Shown here piece by piece: positions 22,068-32,026 of a stretch of 64,000 bases of DNA (its first letter is position 1; every line of letters begins with the position of its first letter). Below the pieces are notes generated by a model. The model saw only the letters and a list, made by a program, of their open reading frames with translations. It did not search any database and had not been told where the DNA came from. Source of the stretch: Xanthostigma xanthostigma (Eukaryota > Arthropoda > Insecta > Raphidioptera > Raphidiidae); assembly GCA_963575645.1 (NCBI GenBank), contig OY754467.1, positions 5,642,001-5,706,000 on the forward strand, written 5' to 3'. Both the position numbers and the translations under genes were made by a program.

Positions 22068-22610
22068 ATAGTTTGTTCTCGTTTCTCAGTCGACGCGTTC
22101 AAACGTAGTGTACGTAGAGAGAAAGGCAATCATATTAGAGCTTTAGACTGGAGTGGGGTGGCCATCCGTTTTTATCCATCGCTGCGGTCGGCGGCTGAGA
22201 AATAAAAACACCGCTCAGCACGGCGGGGGTGGAGGCGCTGGCGGTGGCTAGTGGTGGCTCGACTGTCGACTCTCTGAACAAATTTAAAAGTCCATAAAGC
22301 TCTGTGTACCGGCCACGCTCACAGAATGAGACAGAAGTCTCGACAGTTCATGAGCCCGTCAAGCTGAACCATTTTATATTTGTAATTTGGCCACCATTAA
22401 GACGCTGTTCTACACAAATACAGTAGGAAGGTTAGTAGTTAACACATGTTGCCTCGTTCCGTTGGATAGTGATGGGGGGATGGCGTCATCCGGCGGATCT
22501 ATCAACGGCCGCTTTAATGGCAGTGTTTAACAAAATGTCGAAGAATACAAAAGACAGAATATTGACATTATTTGCATCTAACTTAGGCGGACAGCGTGCT
22601 TCATGACTGC
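22068..22610. other. GC-richer non-coding stretch
   Basis: 22140-22275 is GC-rich (GGCGGGGGTGGAGGCGCTGG) against an AT-rich background. No coding frame with a recognisable domain. It could be a decayed exon or element core. Confidence 0.3.
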
Positions 22611-22612
22611 TG

Positions 22613-22845
22613 GTGTTAGATCTAGACACGGATTGCTTCTCACATGGACAATTATTTGTTGTATGTTCTAGAGTCGGAAAACCAGGCAATCTCTGCATTT
22701 GTACAGACAATGGAACAACAACAAATATTGTATATCCCGACAAGAATAGTGAAATTAGACATATTAGAAACGTGTGTTTTCTCTTTTATTTCTTTTCCAA
22801 TAAACCAGACTGAGCCACAGCAACGCGTGTGCCGGGTACAGCTAG
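22613..22845 (+). pseudogene. Helitron helicase C-terminal remnant plus 3' end
   Basis: One frame reads LDTDCFSHGQLFVVCSRVGK and continues PGNL...TTTNIVYPD. CFSHGQL-[FY]-V-x-C-SRV is the conserved final helicase motif (motif VI of Pif1-like SF1 helicases) at the C-terminus of Helitron Rep/Hel proteins, followed by the typical NIVY tail. Only about 40 residues of a protein that is normally well over 1000 residues remain. Downstream, CGTGTGCCGGGTACAGCTAG followed by T (CTAG 22842-22845) is a plausible 3' terminus of the same autonomous Helitron. No Rep (HUH) domain is in the window. Confidence 0.75.
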
Positions 22846-22936
22846 TTTAGAATATAAATAGCATATAAACAATTAGTTGGTACCTATAATATATAATGGC
22901 ATTTTCGATTTTTCCGATTGTTTTATTGCATTTTTT

Positions 22937-23010
22937 AGATCTAGACACGGCTTGCTTCTCACATGGACAATTATATGTTGCAAGTTCTAGAGTCGGGAAA
23001 AAAACAGGCA
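22937..23010 (+). pseudogene. Second Helitron helicase motif remnant
   Basis: Translation gives DLDTACFSHGQLYVASSRVG, the same helicase motif as at 22613 with Y in place of F. Only about 22 residues survive before the similarity is lost in an A-rich run. It lies about 90 bases past the CTAG|T end of the first remnant, in the same orientation. Confidence 0.65.
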
Positions 23011-23426
23011 ATTTCTATAGATAGACAGTAACTTTCGGAACATCTTTGTACAAAACTGGACGGACGATGTGTGTTGGCGGTCTGAAGGAGGTTTAAACAA
23101 CAAGAGAGGGAATGTTGTTTTTAGTGAAGGTTTTCCCGAGAGGATTTGAAAAGCCCTCTTGAAGCTCTGCAACTTGATTGAATCCAAAAGACCGGTTTTT
23201 TTTATTATATATAAGTAACTTCCAGTCAACAAGAACGCTCCAAGCTGCGGTAACAAAGGAAATATGTTTTTCTTTTCTTTCAGTTTATCTGCGCACAGCA
23301 GATTTATAAAATAATCCGACGTAAAGAGATGTGGAATTGAAAGCTAAAAACGAAGAATAATATCTCGTTAAAAAACAGCATCTCCGTGCTTTTTATGAGT
23401 TGAATAATATCTACTGAAAATTAATT
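23011..23426. other. Non-coding spacer
   Basis: No recognised feature. Confidence 0.35.
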
Positions 23427-23531
23427 GGGATAGTATTAAAATTTTGGATAATGAAACAAATTACTTTGAAAGAGGTATTTCGGAAATATGCTCAATTAGA
23501 TACGGAAAATTTTCATAATATAATTTTGAAA
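23427..23531 (+). pseudogene. Penelope-like element coding fragment
   Basis: TGGGATAGTATTAAAATTTT...GATAATGAAACAAATTA...GAGGTATTTCGGAAAT...CTCAATTAGATACGGAAAA matches the 3' end of the GIY-YIG coding region at 29309-29456, with an internal deletion between GGAAAT and CTCAATTAG. The deletion and substitutions break the frame. An H1 Helitron (23532) abuts it. Confidence 0.7.
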
Positions 23532-23973
23532 CTAGTGTGACCTGTGCGAATTATACGCACTAAATAAGTAGATACAATAATTATCACTTTACAAAATTAT
23601 TTTTTAAATATGATTGCAGGTATTCAATTCGTTTCTAATTTTGCACACTGCTTATAACGTTCTTTTTTTTTGTTGTATTACAATATGAAGCTCAGATGAC
23701 AGATCGAAGAAATATTTTACTAAAATTGTCATATAGAGGCACAAGTAGCAAAAGCGTTGAGCTAAGCCGTCAGATGGCATCATGCAGCATTGCTGTGACG
23801 TTGTTCAGCGTTGCTCGCTGTTTCAAAATTAACGCCGTCAGATGGCAGTATGCAGTATTGTGTCTGTTGTATTACAATATGAAGGTCAGATGACAGATCG
23901 AAGTGTTGACATTGTTTCAAAATTAAAGCCGTCAGATGGCAGACGTTGTTCAGCGTTGCTGTATTTTAATTTA
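23532..23973 (-). mobile_element. Helitron H1, copy 3 (5'-truncated)
   Basis: The 3' end CTAGTGTGACCTGTGCG (reverse) is intact and the 3' palindrome has one change (GCGAATTATACGC). Similarity stops after GTATTTTAATTTA, so the TC 5' end and about 150 bases are missing. The 92-codon frame of other copies is open from 23696 only. Confidence 0.85.
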
Positions 23974-24180
23974 CTCAAATCAGCATTGTTTTGTATCATT
24001 AGTCACCATAGAGATAAGGAACTATTCTCTGTCTGAATTGCACACTTTCAAGGTTTACACACATATAAAGAAAAGAAAGATTTGTAATAATAAAAAACTA
24101 CTCCTAAAAAGAAAAAAACTGTGTCAAATAAGAAAATCTAAAAAAATAAATCAATATGCCCACGTTTCTACAAAAAGAAG

Positions 24181-24577
24181 TGAAATCCCAGCAAAAACAT
24201 TCTGTAAAAAATTAGCCAAGTCTCGATGGAGCTGCTTGTTTATCTCTAAAAAGTAATGAAATCTAGACAAAGTCGTGCCAAGTCTAAGGTTCCTTACTGC
24301 GATTTCTTTATTATTATAGTAAATGTTGTGTGACTTGGCCGGTTCTTCTACCGGTTCTGGCGACAGATTGGTGCAATGGTGTCATGGAGCACCTGGTTTT
24401 GTACCCTTGTGTACCCTTCAACGGCCAAGTCACACAACATTTACTATAATAATAAAGAAATCGTAGTAAGGAACCTTAGACTTGGCACGACTTTGTCTAG
24501 ATTTCATTACTTTTTAGAGATAAACAAGCAGCTCCTCCATCGAGACTTTTTACAGAATGTTTTTGGTGGGATTTTAC
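24181..24577. repeat. Palindromic fold-back repeat, ~160-bp arms
   Basis: Arms 24181-24341 and 24422-24577 are near-identical inverted repeats (AGTCTCGATGGAGCTGC...GTGTGACTTGGCCG and its mirror) around an 80-base spacer containing CTTCTACCGGTTCTGG. No coding potential or flanking duplication was seen. Similar to other fold-back MITEs in the window but unrelated in sequence. Confidence 0.8.
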
Positions 24578-24899
24578 TTACTCTTTTCCACTATCATTTT
24601 TTTTTATTTTCCCAGACGCGTGCTGCGTAGGAAACTATAGTACATCGTAAAACAATAACCACAATTTCGTGTTCTAAACAATCTAAACACAAAACTATTC
24701 AAGATGCATGAAGTTAGTTTTGTAGACAAGACGTTGACCTCAACAGACGTCAACAAAATGCCCACAATGCATTTCTCTTGTATTGTAATTACGTGTGTGT
24801 CTGTTGGACAACACACGTTCATAATAAATACAAGGTATTCTCCTACACCTACAATATATTACTGTCCAGATTGGAACAACACGGATGCTGCGATCATAT

Positions 24900-25050
24900 T
24901 TTTGGAAAAACTTTGTGCGTCTGTTAGTCTGTGAGCACGATACAGGTCAAACGGATTAGCGGATTGAAACCAACTTTTGGGAGGATGTTTGGTATGCAAA
25001 TATGAAGAGCCCTAATGTTTTTGGGGAAAATCGGCGCATGCGCAGAAGAG
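24900..25050 (+). repeat. Dispersed repeat P2, copy 1
   Basis: GTGCGTCTGTTAGTCTGTGAGC and TTGGGAGGATGTTTGGTATG with CAAATATGAAGAG recur at 50437-50560 in the same orientation. The wording resembles the internal part of common lepidopteran Helitron-like repeats. No termini assigned. Confidence 0.5.
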
Positions 25051-25224
25051 ATATATGCTATAACGGTGTTTTTTTTATATAATAATGGTATACGGCTTAT
25101 TATTCTGTTTATTTTTTCAAGAATTTTTTTTTAACTTTATAGTTCCGGAAATATTTTGAAAATAAAAAAAATCAGCTGTTCTTTTGTTTTGTAGATCTGT
25201 CATAAATAAACTAGTTGATTGATT

Positions 25225-25345
25225 TTCACATGGCGTGGAACATATTATGTAGGTAACCATGGCAACGAATAGCAAATATCATATTATTGAATACTATAGC
25301 CATTACCCGCGTCACCTCACGCGATATCAGAAATTTGATTTTCTT
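25225..25345 (-). repeat. Dispersed repeat with Helitron-type end, copy 2
   Basis: Reverse complement of 5640-5762, including ACTATAGCCATTACCCGCGTC, the counterpart of the mutated CTAG|T end there. It abuts the Tc1/mariner-type element at 25358. Confidence 0.5.
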
Positions 25346-25357
25346 TATTATACTATA

Positions 25358-26345
25358 CAGTGTGTTCATTTCAAAAGTATCCACCCTTAATAACTCCTGA
25401 CCTGATGTGATTATTGTTTTGAGTGAAAACACGTCGATTTAGATATCGAGGGGGAAGTTCAAAAATGGAACCCAGAGAATTTTAGGTTTCATCCCCTAGC
25501 CCCCAGCCACCCCTACTTTGAAATTTCAAATGGCACCCCCTACCTTGTGATGCATCATTTGAAAGGGCATAAAATTCTCTATTCAACCATGATAAAAAAA
25601 AAATGAAATCGATCGATTGGTTCTTAAGATAGACTACACAGAAGATGGAAACGTTCTTCTTTCTTATTTGACACTTTTCCGCAACAAATACTACTTTTAA
25701 CAAGATAACACTCGACAAAAGAAGTAAAGAAAACCGTACTGATGTTTGACAGAAATTGTTGCATTTGTTTTTCCATGGCCGCCTTCGAAAACGACAAAAA
25801 TCACATCCCATGGCTCGAGACTGTGTTTTTTCCATGATGCGACGTATGCAACATTCGTCAAAGTTCGTGAAGAGTTCCAAAACAGAAAGTATTTTTGTCT
25901 ACCAAATAATGGTGGCCATTTCGAACATGTCATAAAATAATTTCTTATGACTGTAATTTAAAATAAATAATAATAAGTGTTTCAAAATTTGTTTGTTGAA
26001 TTCAACAGTGTATCCAATCCGCAATGTTTTGCTAATAATAATTGATTTCATACCTTCCATCTTCTGTGTAGTCTATTTTAAGAACCAATCGATCGATTTC
26101 ATTTTTTTTATCATGGTTGAATAGAGAATTTTATGCCCTTTCAAATGATGCATCACAAGGTAGGGGGTGCCCTTTGAAATTTCAAAGTGGGGGTGGCTGG
26201 GGGCTAGGGGATGAAACCTAAAATTCTCTAGGTTTCATTTTTGAACTTCCCCCTCGATATCTAAATCGACGTGTTTTCACTCAAAACAATAATCACATCA
26301 GGTCAGGAGTTATTAAGGGTGGATACTTTTGAAATGAACACACTG
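25358..26345 (+). mobile_element. Tc1/mariner-type element with ~290-bp TIRs
   Basis: The element begins CAGTGTGTTCATTTCAAAAG and ends with the exact mirror, flanked by TA (25356-25357, 26346-26347). The TIRs are long, about 25358-25649 and 26056-26345, and nearly identical. The 400-base centre keeps a transposase C-terminal remnant. The rest of the transposase is deleted, so the element is non-autonomous. Frames of 78-132 codons on the minus strand lie across TIR and centre and have no domain. Confidence 0.85.
25746..25940 (+). pseudogene. Tc1/mariner transposase C-terminal remnant
   Basis: The last residues, FQNRKYFCLPNNGGHFEHVI followed by K and stop, match the C-terminal NGGHFEHL-type ending of many IS630/Tc1/mariner-family DDE transposases. 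The upstream 30 residues (PWPPSKTTKITS) might keep the PPxSP-like step before the third catalytic residue, but no DDE triad can be identified. The frame is about 64 codons against roughly 330-350 for an intact protein. Confidence 0.6.
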
Positions 26346-26347
26346 TA

Positions 26348-26970
26348 TATCAAAATATGTGAACATTTTGAAATTGGAATGGATGCATCGCCCAGTTGGC
26401 TGGAATTTTTTTAAGAAGAAAGTTGGACGTTTTCAAAGTTTGACAGATTTGCACAGTTTTAGAAAGCTAATGGATTTTTGTATTTACGAATACAATATGT
26501 TCATCGATTAGGAAGCCACAGTAAAATCAATAAAATAAACAAATACCACTATTAAAACTACACAAAACCACCAATTCAAGTTGAATAATTCATATGAGAT
26601 TACGCAATGGACACAAACCTGTAATCCCAGTAAAGCACAATGGACAAACGGAAATAACCAAATAGCGTAATGTGGAACATGTGTACGTCAAAAAGCCATA
26701 GTTAAAATTATATAACCACTGTAGCAGGCATGTTAAACTTACTTAATTACCAGGGTCATTTTAATATTCGCTATCCATAAAACTTACGCCGCCCTAAAAA
26801 GGCAAAGGGCAGTAAGTGACATTTGTTGACAAAATGAGTTCATACTGAAACCAACGACAGCAGTAAGTGCTGCAGCAATAATTTGATTGTCTTTAAAAAA
26901 TGTTTCCCCTATGTTTTGGTTTCCATAATCTAAAATTCTGGACGGTCAATACATTTTTAGTAAATCTTGA
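26348..26970. other. AT-rich spacer
   Basis: No gene, RNA or repeat boundary is seen. Confidence 0.35.
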
Positions 26971-26973
26971 TTT

Positions 26974-27863
26974 AGGGTAGGACGGGGAATGGCGTTCACT
27001 TAAGGAAAACATGGTGTATTTTTTAAATTATTTATTATGAATCAAAATTAACAAGAGTAACAAAGTCTTTAATTATCGAGTAATCAACAATTTAACAACA
27101 AAAGCATATATCTTTCACCGACTAGTAGTAGGAAAACATTATTAAAAAAACATGTTTGAGCGGCATTGCCCCTGACTTTGGGTAATGCCGCTCAGGGTCT
27201 CATAAAGAAGTGTACCCAATCCAATCCGGGTGTTTTGCTGCTTTGATCAAAATTGTTTTTGATATTGTTGCGCTCAGCAAATTTATAAACAAGTTTACGC
27301 AAATCTGCAACATTGAGTCCATAATATAGCGAGCCCAGCAACTTAACTTGTTCAGCAATTTCAGTTTCTTGCTGTTGGGCGGAAAACGGGCTTCTTCGGT
27401 CCAAGCCGTTTTAGCGGTGGTCCTTTGACGATTTCTTGGCATATCTATCTAAAACAATAAAAAATAAGTCACTAAGGGGTAATGGCGCTTAGATGAGCGG
27501 TATAACCCCAACCGGTCGTTTTGTAATTAATTTGAAATTTAAAAAAAATCAAACACGATTGTTGAAAATTGACTGCAATATCACAAAATAGAATAGTTTA
27601 TTGGCAGAAAAGTAAAATTAGTAATTAAATAAGCATTAAAGTTTTGGACTTACCGACAAAAAACACCTAATTGAAAATTAGATCATTGCGGCCGCAAACG
27701 AAAAAACGCTCTTCACGGTCACATGACGCGAGCTGACTGTCCGTTTGCAACGCTGTCTATTAGAGGCCCCCTCCCCTCGCGCTTCACGCGACGTGACATG
27801 TCGCTACGTTTCTTTTTGACAGAGTTACAGAGGTGAGCGCCATTCCCCCTCTCTCCCCTACTC
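26974..27863 (-). mobile_element. Pogo-like element remnant
   Basis: AGGGTAGGACGGGGAATGGCG at the left is mirrored imperfectly at the right (GGCGCTCACC side, GCGCCATTCCCCCTCTC). A transposase N-terminal remnant lies between, on the minus strand. A strong hairpin is found at 27159-27194 (GAGCGGCATTGCCC and GGTAATGCCGCTC). TIR limits are approximate. Confidence 0.55.
27190..27442 (-). pseudogene. Pogo/psq-type transposase N-terminus, frameshifted
   Basis: The start reads MPRNRQRTTAKTAWTEE in one frame; after a frameshift near 27380 a second frame reads QETEIAEQVKLLGSLYYGLN and continues VADLRKLVYKFAERN...GLDWVHFFMRP. The G-L-x-x-x-D-[LV]-R-[KR]-L-x-[YF]-x-[FL]-A-x-[KR]-N pattern and D-W-x-x-x-F are characteristic of the HTH region of pogo/Tigger and jerky-type proteins. 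No DDE domain follows. With the frameshift this cannot make a functional protein. The protein's normal role is binding transposon ends. Confidence 0.68.
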
Positions 27864-27974
27864 AAATTCATAAGTTGGTCACTTACTGCCTTTTGCCTTT
27901 TTACGGCAGTACAATTATAATTTATGTTCAAATGTCGTTTGCTATTTTACCTCTGTGGTGTGTAATAGAGTGAA

Positions 27975-28392
27975 GGCCGCTGCACTCGAGACTAGAAACA
28001 CTGCTTGTACTTCTGCTAGCCGGTAGGCTGGGTACGAAGCTGGAAATGACGTCACTGCGGGTCGCCTGCTAACTCACAAAATAGAGAAAAGGGGCAATTT
28101 TTCTTGCTAGGTATGAGCAAGAACCGATCAGGAAGCAGTATCTTGTCACGTGGGCGACTTGAACAAACGTCCACAAATCAACATGGCGTCATTCTGCTCA
28201 CAGTCAGACAACAGACACGTTATGCTCTGTGTTTATATTCGAACTGTCACTGCGCGCGCACCAGATCTATCCACAAATCAAGCTTGAAAAATAGTCTCGT
28301 GTGAAGCGAGCACTTAACAGCAATCAAGAAAACCAGCGCTATAAAACTAGTAGGCAAATCTAGCAGCGTTTCTAGCCTCGTGTGCAGCTGCC
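27975..28392 (-). mobile_element. MITE family R, copy 2, with ~30-bp TIRs
   Basis: GGCCGCTGCACTCGAGACTAG at the left is mirrored by CTAGCCTCGTGTGCAGCTGCC at the right. This is the only copy here with both ends. Family landmarks: GGAAATGACGTCACTGCGGG, GAACTGTCACTGCGCGCGC, AAACCAGCGCT. No clear target duplication. The superfamily is unassigned. Confidence 0.7.
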
Positions 28393-28892
28393 TTTAGTCT
28401 CGTTATTAGTGATTGAAATCTGACGGTGTTTTGTCGCTTTTACGAGCGAATAGACGTTTTCCCGTCAAAAAAGCGATTCTTTTTCGCTTTTAGAGTTTGT
28501 CACAGCCTGTATCTCGCATATGTGTGCCACCGTAAACCACCCCTAATGTGCACAGTGCACATGTTGATTTGTTTTAGAGCAGTACGAGAGCTGGATGTAA
28601 AATAACTAATAACTACACAATGACGCAGGGTACGTAGCCTCATGTCACTTACACTGTGTTGCATTCATTACCACCAGAACACACCAATAAGATCCATTAA
28701 TAACTCCCCTAGAGTATATATATGGGAACTCCAGTGGGATATATCCCCAAAAGATCATATTTTATGCTTTAAACTGGAACACAAAAATGGTTTTAATTGG
28801 GATTTGTTGTTTTGTTAAATATCAGATGTAAAAATGCGTTTCTGTAGTTTTTGAATAGCAGTCATTAATTATTATTAATACAAACCGTATGT
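28393..28892. other. Non-coding spacer
   Basis: No supported feature; 28410-28500 contains repeated CGCTTTT phrases. Confidence 0.35.
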
Positions 28893-29763
28893 TCAAATCT
28901 TTGATTAACGTCTGAATTAGAAAATTAGAATTAATAAATTAACAAAAAACCATAATCCACAAAACAATATTAATAATGTCGATTGTCCTTTTATTGTGAT
29001 TCCTTTTTACAAAAATAATTCTCATAAATTTAATTCATTTCTTAAAAATTTAAATATAAAAACAGTTTATAATGTAAATAACAAACTAGACAAAATTATT
29101 AAAAAGGGGAAGGATAAACTAAACAAATTACAAAAACATAATGTTGTTTACAAAATTAGTTGTGAAGATTGTAATATGAATTATATTGGGCAAACAAAAA
29201 GAGCGCTTAAAACACGAATAAAAGAGCATCAAAACAATTATAAACTACTCCCTGATAAACATAATGTCGTAACTAAGCATAAAATTGATTACGACCATAA
29301 AATTAATTGGGATAGTGTTAAAATTTTAGATAATGAAATTAATTATTTTAAAAGAAGTATTTCGGAAATGTTATATATAAAATCTAATAAAAACTCTCTT
29401 AATGCTCAATTAGATACGGAAAATTTAAGTAATATTTATGATATTATTTTGAAATAATATTTTGTTTTTTCAAATAATTTTTTCTTTATGGGTACTTTGA
29501 TATCCATGACTACGGTTTATAAATTTTATTTGTTATTCATTTTTCATTATTTTTGAATCTTTCAAACTTTCAATCTTGCGTACAATCGATTGGTTAATAA
29601 ATAACTAAATACTAATTAATTTTTATATTTTTTATATATTTCTGAAGAAGATCCAAATCCGGATCGAAACGTCATCCTGTGTTATATTGATTTGTATTTT
29701 TATTATTTTTTGTCAATATATATGGTTTGAGAAAAATTGGTCGACAATTTTATTCATTTGAAC
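28893..29763 (+). mobile_element. Penelope-like element, 5'-truncated, with 3' end
   Basis: The left edge has TTTGATTAACGTCTGAATTAG, the phrase found at the edge of the two terminal fragments at 3.8 and 14.9 kb. It is followed almost at once by the C-terminal coding region. The 3' part reads TTCTGAAGAAGATCCAAATC, CGGATCGAAACGTCA, then TTTTGTCAATATATATGG and ends near AAATTGGTCGACAATTTTAT. The reverse transcriptase domain is absent. A short terminal-repeat piece upstream of truncated coding sequence is the usual arrangement of Penelope-like copies. Confidence 0.8.
28948..29457 (+). pseudogene. Penelope-like GIY-YIG endonuclease domain
   Basis: The frame is open from about 28948 (residues NNVDCPFIVIPFYKNN) to a stop at 29455-29457. 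Counting from 28996, VYKI is at residues 51-54, the Cys pair at 56 and 59, YIG at 63-65, the conserved Arg and His of RIKEH at 74-78, and the Glu of the SEMLYI motif at 124. These are the GIY and YIG strands and catalytic residues of the endonuclease at the C-terminus of Penelope-like reverse transcriptases, with the Cys pair typical of this clade. The enzyme nicks DNA to prime insertion. The reverse transcriptase is missing and there is no ATG at the start, so it is a fragment, although this domain itself is intact. Confidence 0.88.
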
Positions 29764-29767
29764 AAAC

Positions 29768-30095
29768 CGTATGTATTCGTTACTGAGTAACGGGTACATC
29801 GTCTGACTCGAAGTAACGAATCGTTACTTACAAATTCATTTCGTTACTCGCATTTGTCGTATCCATGTCAGTTCGACTCGTTTGATGCGGTTATACGTTA
29901 TACGAACGAAGTCATACCGTATCACGTATGCGACGCGTCTCGATGCGATGTTACATGCTTGATGCTGTTAGTACACGATTGTATGTCGTATGAAAAGTAA
30001 CGAGTAACGTAACGATACGAAAGTAACGGGTACTGGTTCTTTAAGTAACGAATACATACGGGTACACAATTTCTCGTTACTTTTACAGCTCTATT
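29768..30095. mobile_element. Candidate fold-back MITE of AGTAACG repeats
   Basis: CGTATGTATTCGTTACTGAG and the mirror GTAACGAATACATACGGG bracket a core full of GTAACG and CGTTAC words, ending TCTCGTTACTTTTACAGCTC. In reverse complement the end reads GAGCTGTAAAAGTAACGAG, a hAT-like subterminal style. No target duplication was found. Confidence 0.45.
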
Positions 30096-30242
30096 AATTA
30101 TTTAGTAACATGATATTACGTTATTACTATTTAGGTACTCTAGTGCTTCAGCATTCGTAAAATTTTTATACGGAAACTTACTATCTCTAAATAGTATAAA
30201 ACAAAGTAGTTATCCGCGTTTGTTTGTTTGTCCGCTTAGTTT

Positions 30243-30524
30243 CTTCTAATAAGAGCAAGAACGAATCAGGAAGCAGTATCTTGTCACGTGGTCACTTGAA
30301 CAAATACCCACAAACCAACATGGTGTCACAGAGTCAGACAACAGACACGTGTTTATATTCGAACTGCCACTGCGCGCGCACCAGATCTATCAACAAATCA
30401 AGCTTGAAAAATGGTCTCGTGTGAAGCGAGCACTTAACAGCAATCAAGAAAACCAGCGCTAGAAAACTAGTAGGCAAATCTAGCAAAGAATCTAGCAGCG
30501 TTTCTAGCCTCGTGTGCAGCGGTC
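30243..30524 (-). repeat. Repeat family R, copy 3 (one end)
   Basis: Shares GAAGCAGTATCTTGTCACGTGG, CACTGCGCGCGCACCAGATC and CTAGCAGCGTTTCTAGCC with copy 2; only the right terminus (CTCGTGTGCAGC) is present. A frame on each strand crosses it, with no domain. Confidence 0.65.
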
Positions 30525-30982
30525 TTAAATAAACAGGATACAAATATTGGAAAAAAATATTTAAAACAGAGTATGCTAAGGAGTTTTGTATATACCCCGT
30601 CATTTATGTGAAACCTGGCCCTTAAACCAATCTAAGTTTGCACCGCGCGAGCGTCGATGGCTGTCTGTAAAACAGATCAATTTGTATGAACCCTCACCCT
30701 CTTGTTCGTGATGGGTTACAGACTGCAGCTGCCCGTGAACACACTACGGAAATAAAGAGATCTTACAATAAATTTAGAATATTTGGTAGCTTTGAACTTA
30801 TTTTCTTAGCTAGCTTTGTGCTTAGTGTTGTAAGGCGTCCAGCTTTAGCCGGACATGCTTGGCTTCTTACGGTCGTGTCCGGACAAATATTTAGAGGTCC
30901 GATTTTTGTTAAGCTCTTTGTCAATAAAATTTGAAGGAAAATGATGTTTGTCGCAATATTCATACCTACTTAGGGAATTTTG
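30525..30982. other. Non-coding stretch
   Basis: No domain-bearing frame. 30836-30900 has an inverted motif (TTAGCCGGACATGC...GTCGTGTCCGGACAA), perhaps part of another MITE. Confidence 0.35.
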
Positions 30983-31452
30983 TTGAAGTGAAAACTTCTT
31001 TAGCGGCGTTGTACACTTTTTTTGTAATGGGTAAAAACTGTTAAACTCGCGTCAGATCTGACGCGTCAGGCGTGTCACGTGACCCTGACGAGTTGTTGAG
31101 ACGGTCTACCGTACTTGCTTCGGCAGTACATATACTAAAATTCGCTAGATGTCAGTAGCAATATAAGTTACATGCAGTGCAAAAAATTATAAACTATAAG
31201 TTTTGACAAAACATTAAGAGATGTCGCTATGCATCCAGGTTTCGTAAAACTACAAATTTAAAAAATTACATCCAGTGACTGGCTGCATGTAATTTTATAA
31301 ATGTGTAGTTTTACGAAACCTGGATGCATAGCGACATCTCTTAATGTTTTGTCAAAACTTATAGTTTATAATTTTTTGCACTGCATGTAACTTATATTGC
31401 TACTAGCGAAATTTAGTTTAAGTACATCTAAGTTTTCACTTCTGCCGGCACT
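30983..31452. mobile_element. Fold-back MITE family L, ~130-bp arms
   Basis: Inner arms 31136-31273 and about 31285-31420 are near-perfect inverted repeats (GCAATATAAGTTACATGCAG...CTGGATGTAATTT and mirror). The outer ends GAAGTGAAAACTTCT and AGTTTTCACTTCTGCCGGCA are also inverted and recall family K. No coding sequence. Confidence 0.7.
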
Positions 31453-32026
31453 CCCGGAGTGCAACCCGTCTCTTTTTAATTGTTTTTTTTTATGTTAAAA
31501 ATTTCTAAAATCGCCACTAACAGCTTCGTTTTACCTACTGCGCATGCGGGTGACGGTTTCAGAACCTTTCGCTGGCTGCTTGGAACGAACTTTACATTAA
31601 CTAACAATTAACATAGGTAATGCTCTGTCCATTTATATATTTTACGTCTTTGGTACAGACCCTTTTCTTGCAGCATAGAGTACCTACTTCCTGCCTTTGC
31701 ACGACCTTTTAATACAATAATCACGCCTCTATATTCTCTGGGTCTATCTGTCTTCTCCATAGACAGAACACAGCGGTACGAGGGTAGAACAAGCCCTCGT
31801 GGTGCGGGTGACCGGTTGAGGGTCAAGTCAACATAACAACAACGGAACACGTCACGTATGGGTGAAAAATTTTAAACCATATGTGTGAAACCCAAAATCA
31901 ACAATCTACATACATAAAGCACAGTATGAATATAAAATAGTTGACCACTTTCTGCTAGGGATATATTATAGCCTTAATCAGTGTCGAAGCTGGATGCATC
32001 GGCGCTCATGGCAAGATTCTGATTGC

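Noticed and set aside
25482..25880. 132-codon minus-strand frame
   Set aside because: It lies across the inverted repeat and core of the Tc1/mariner-type element, opposite the transposase remnant.
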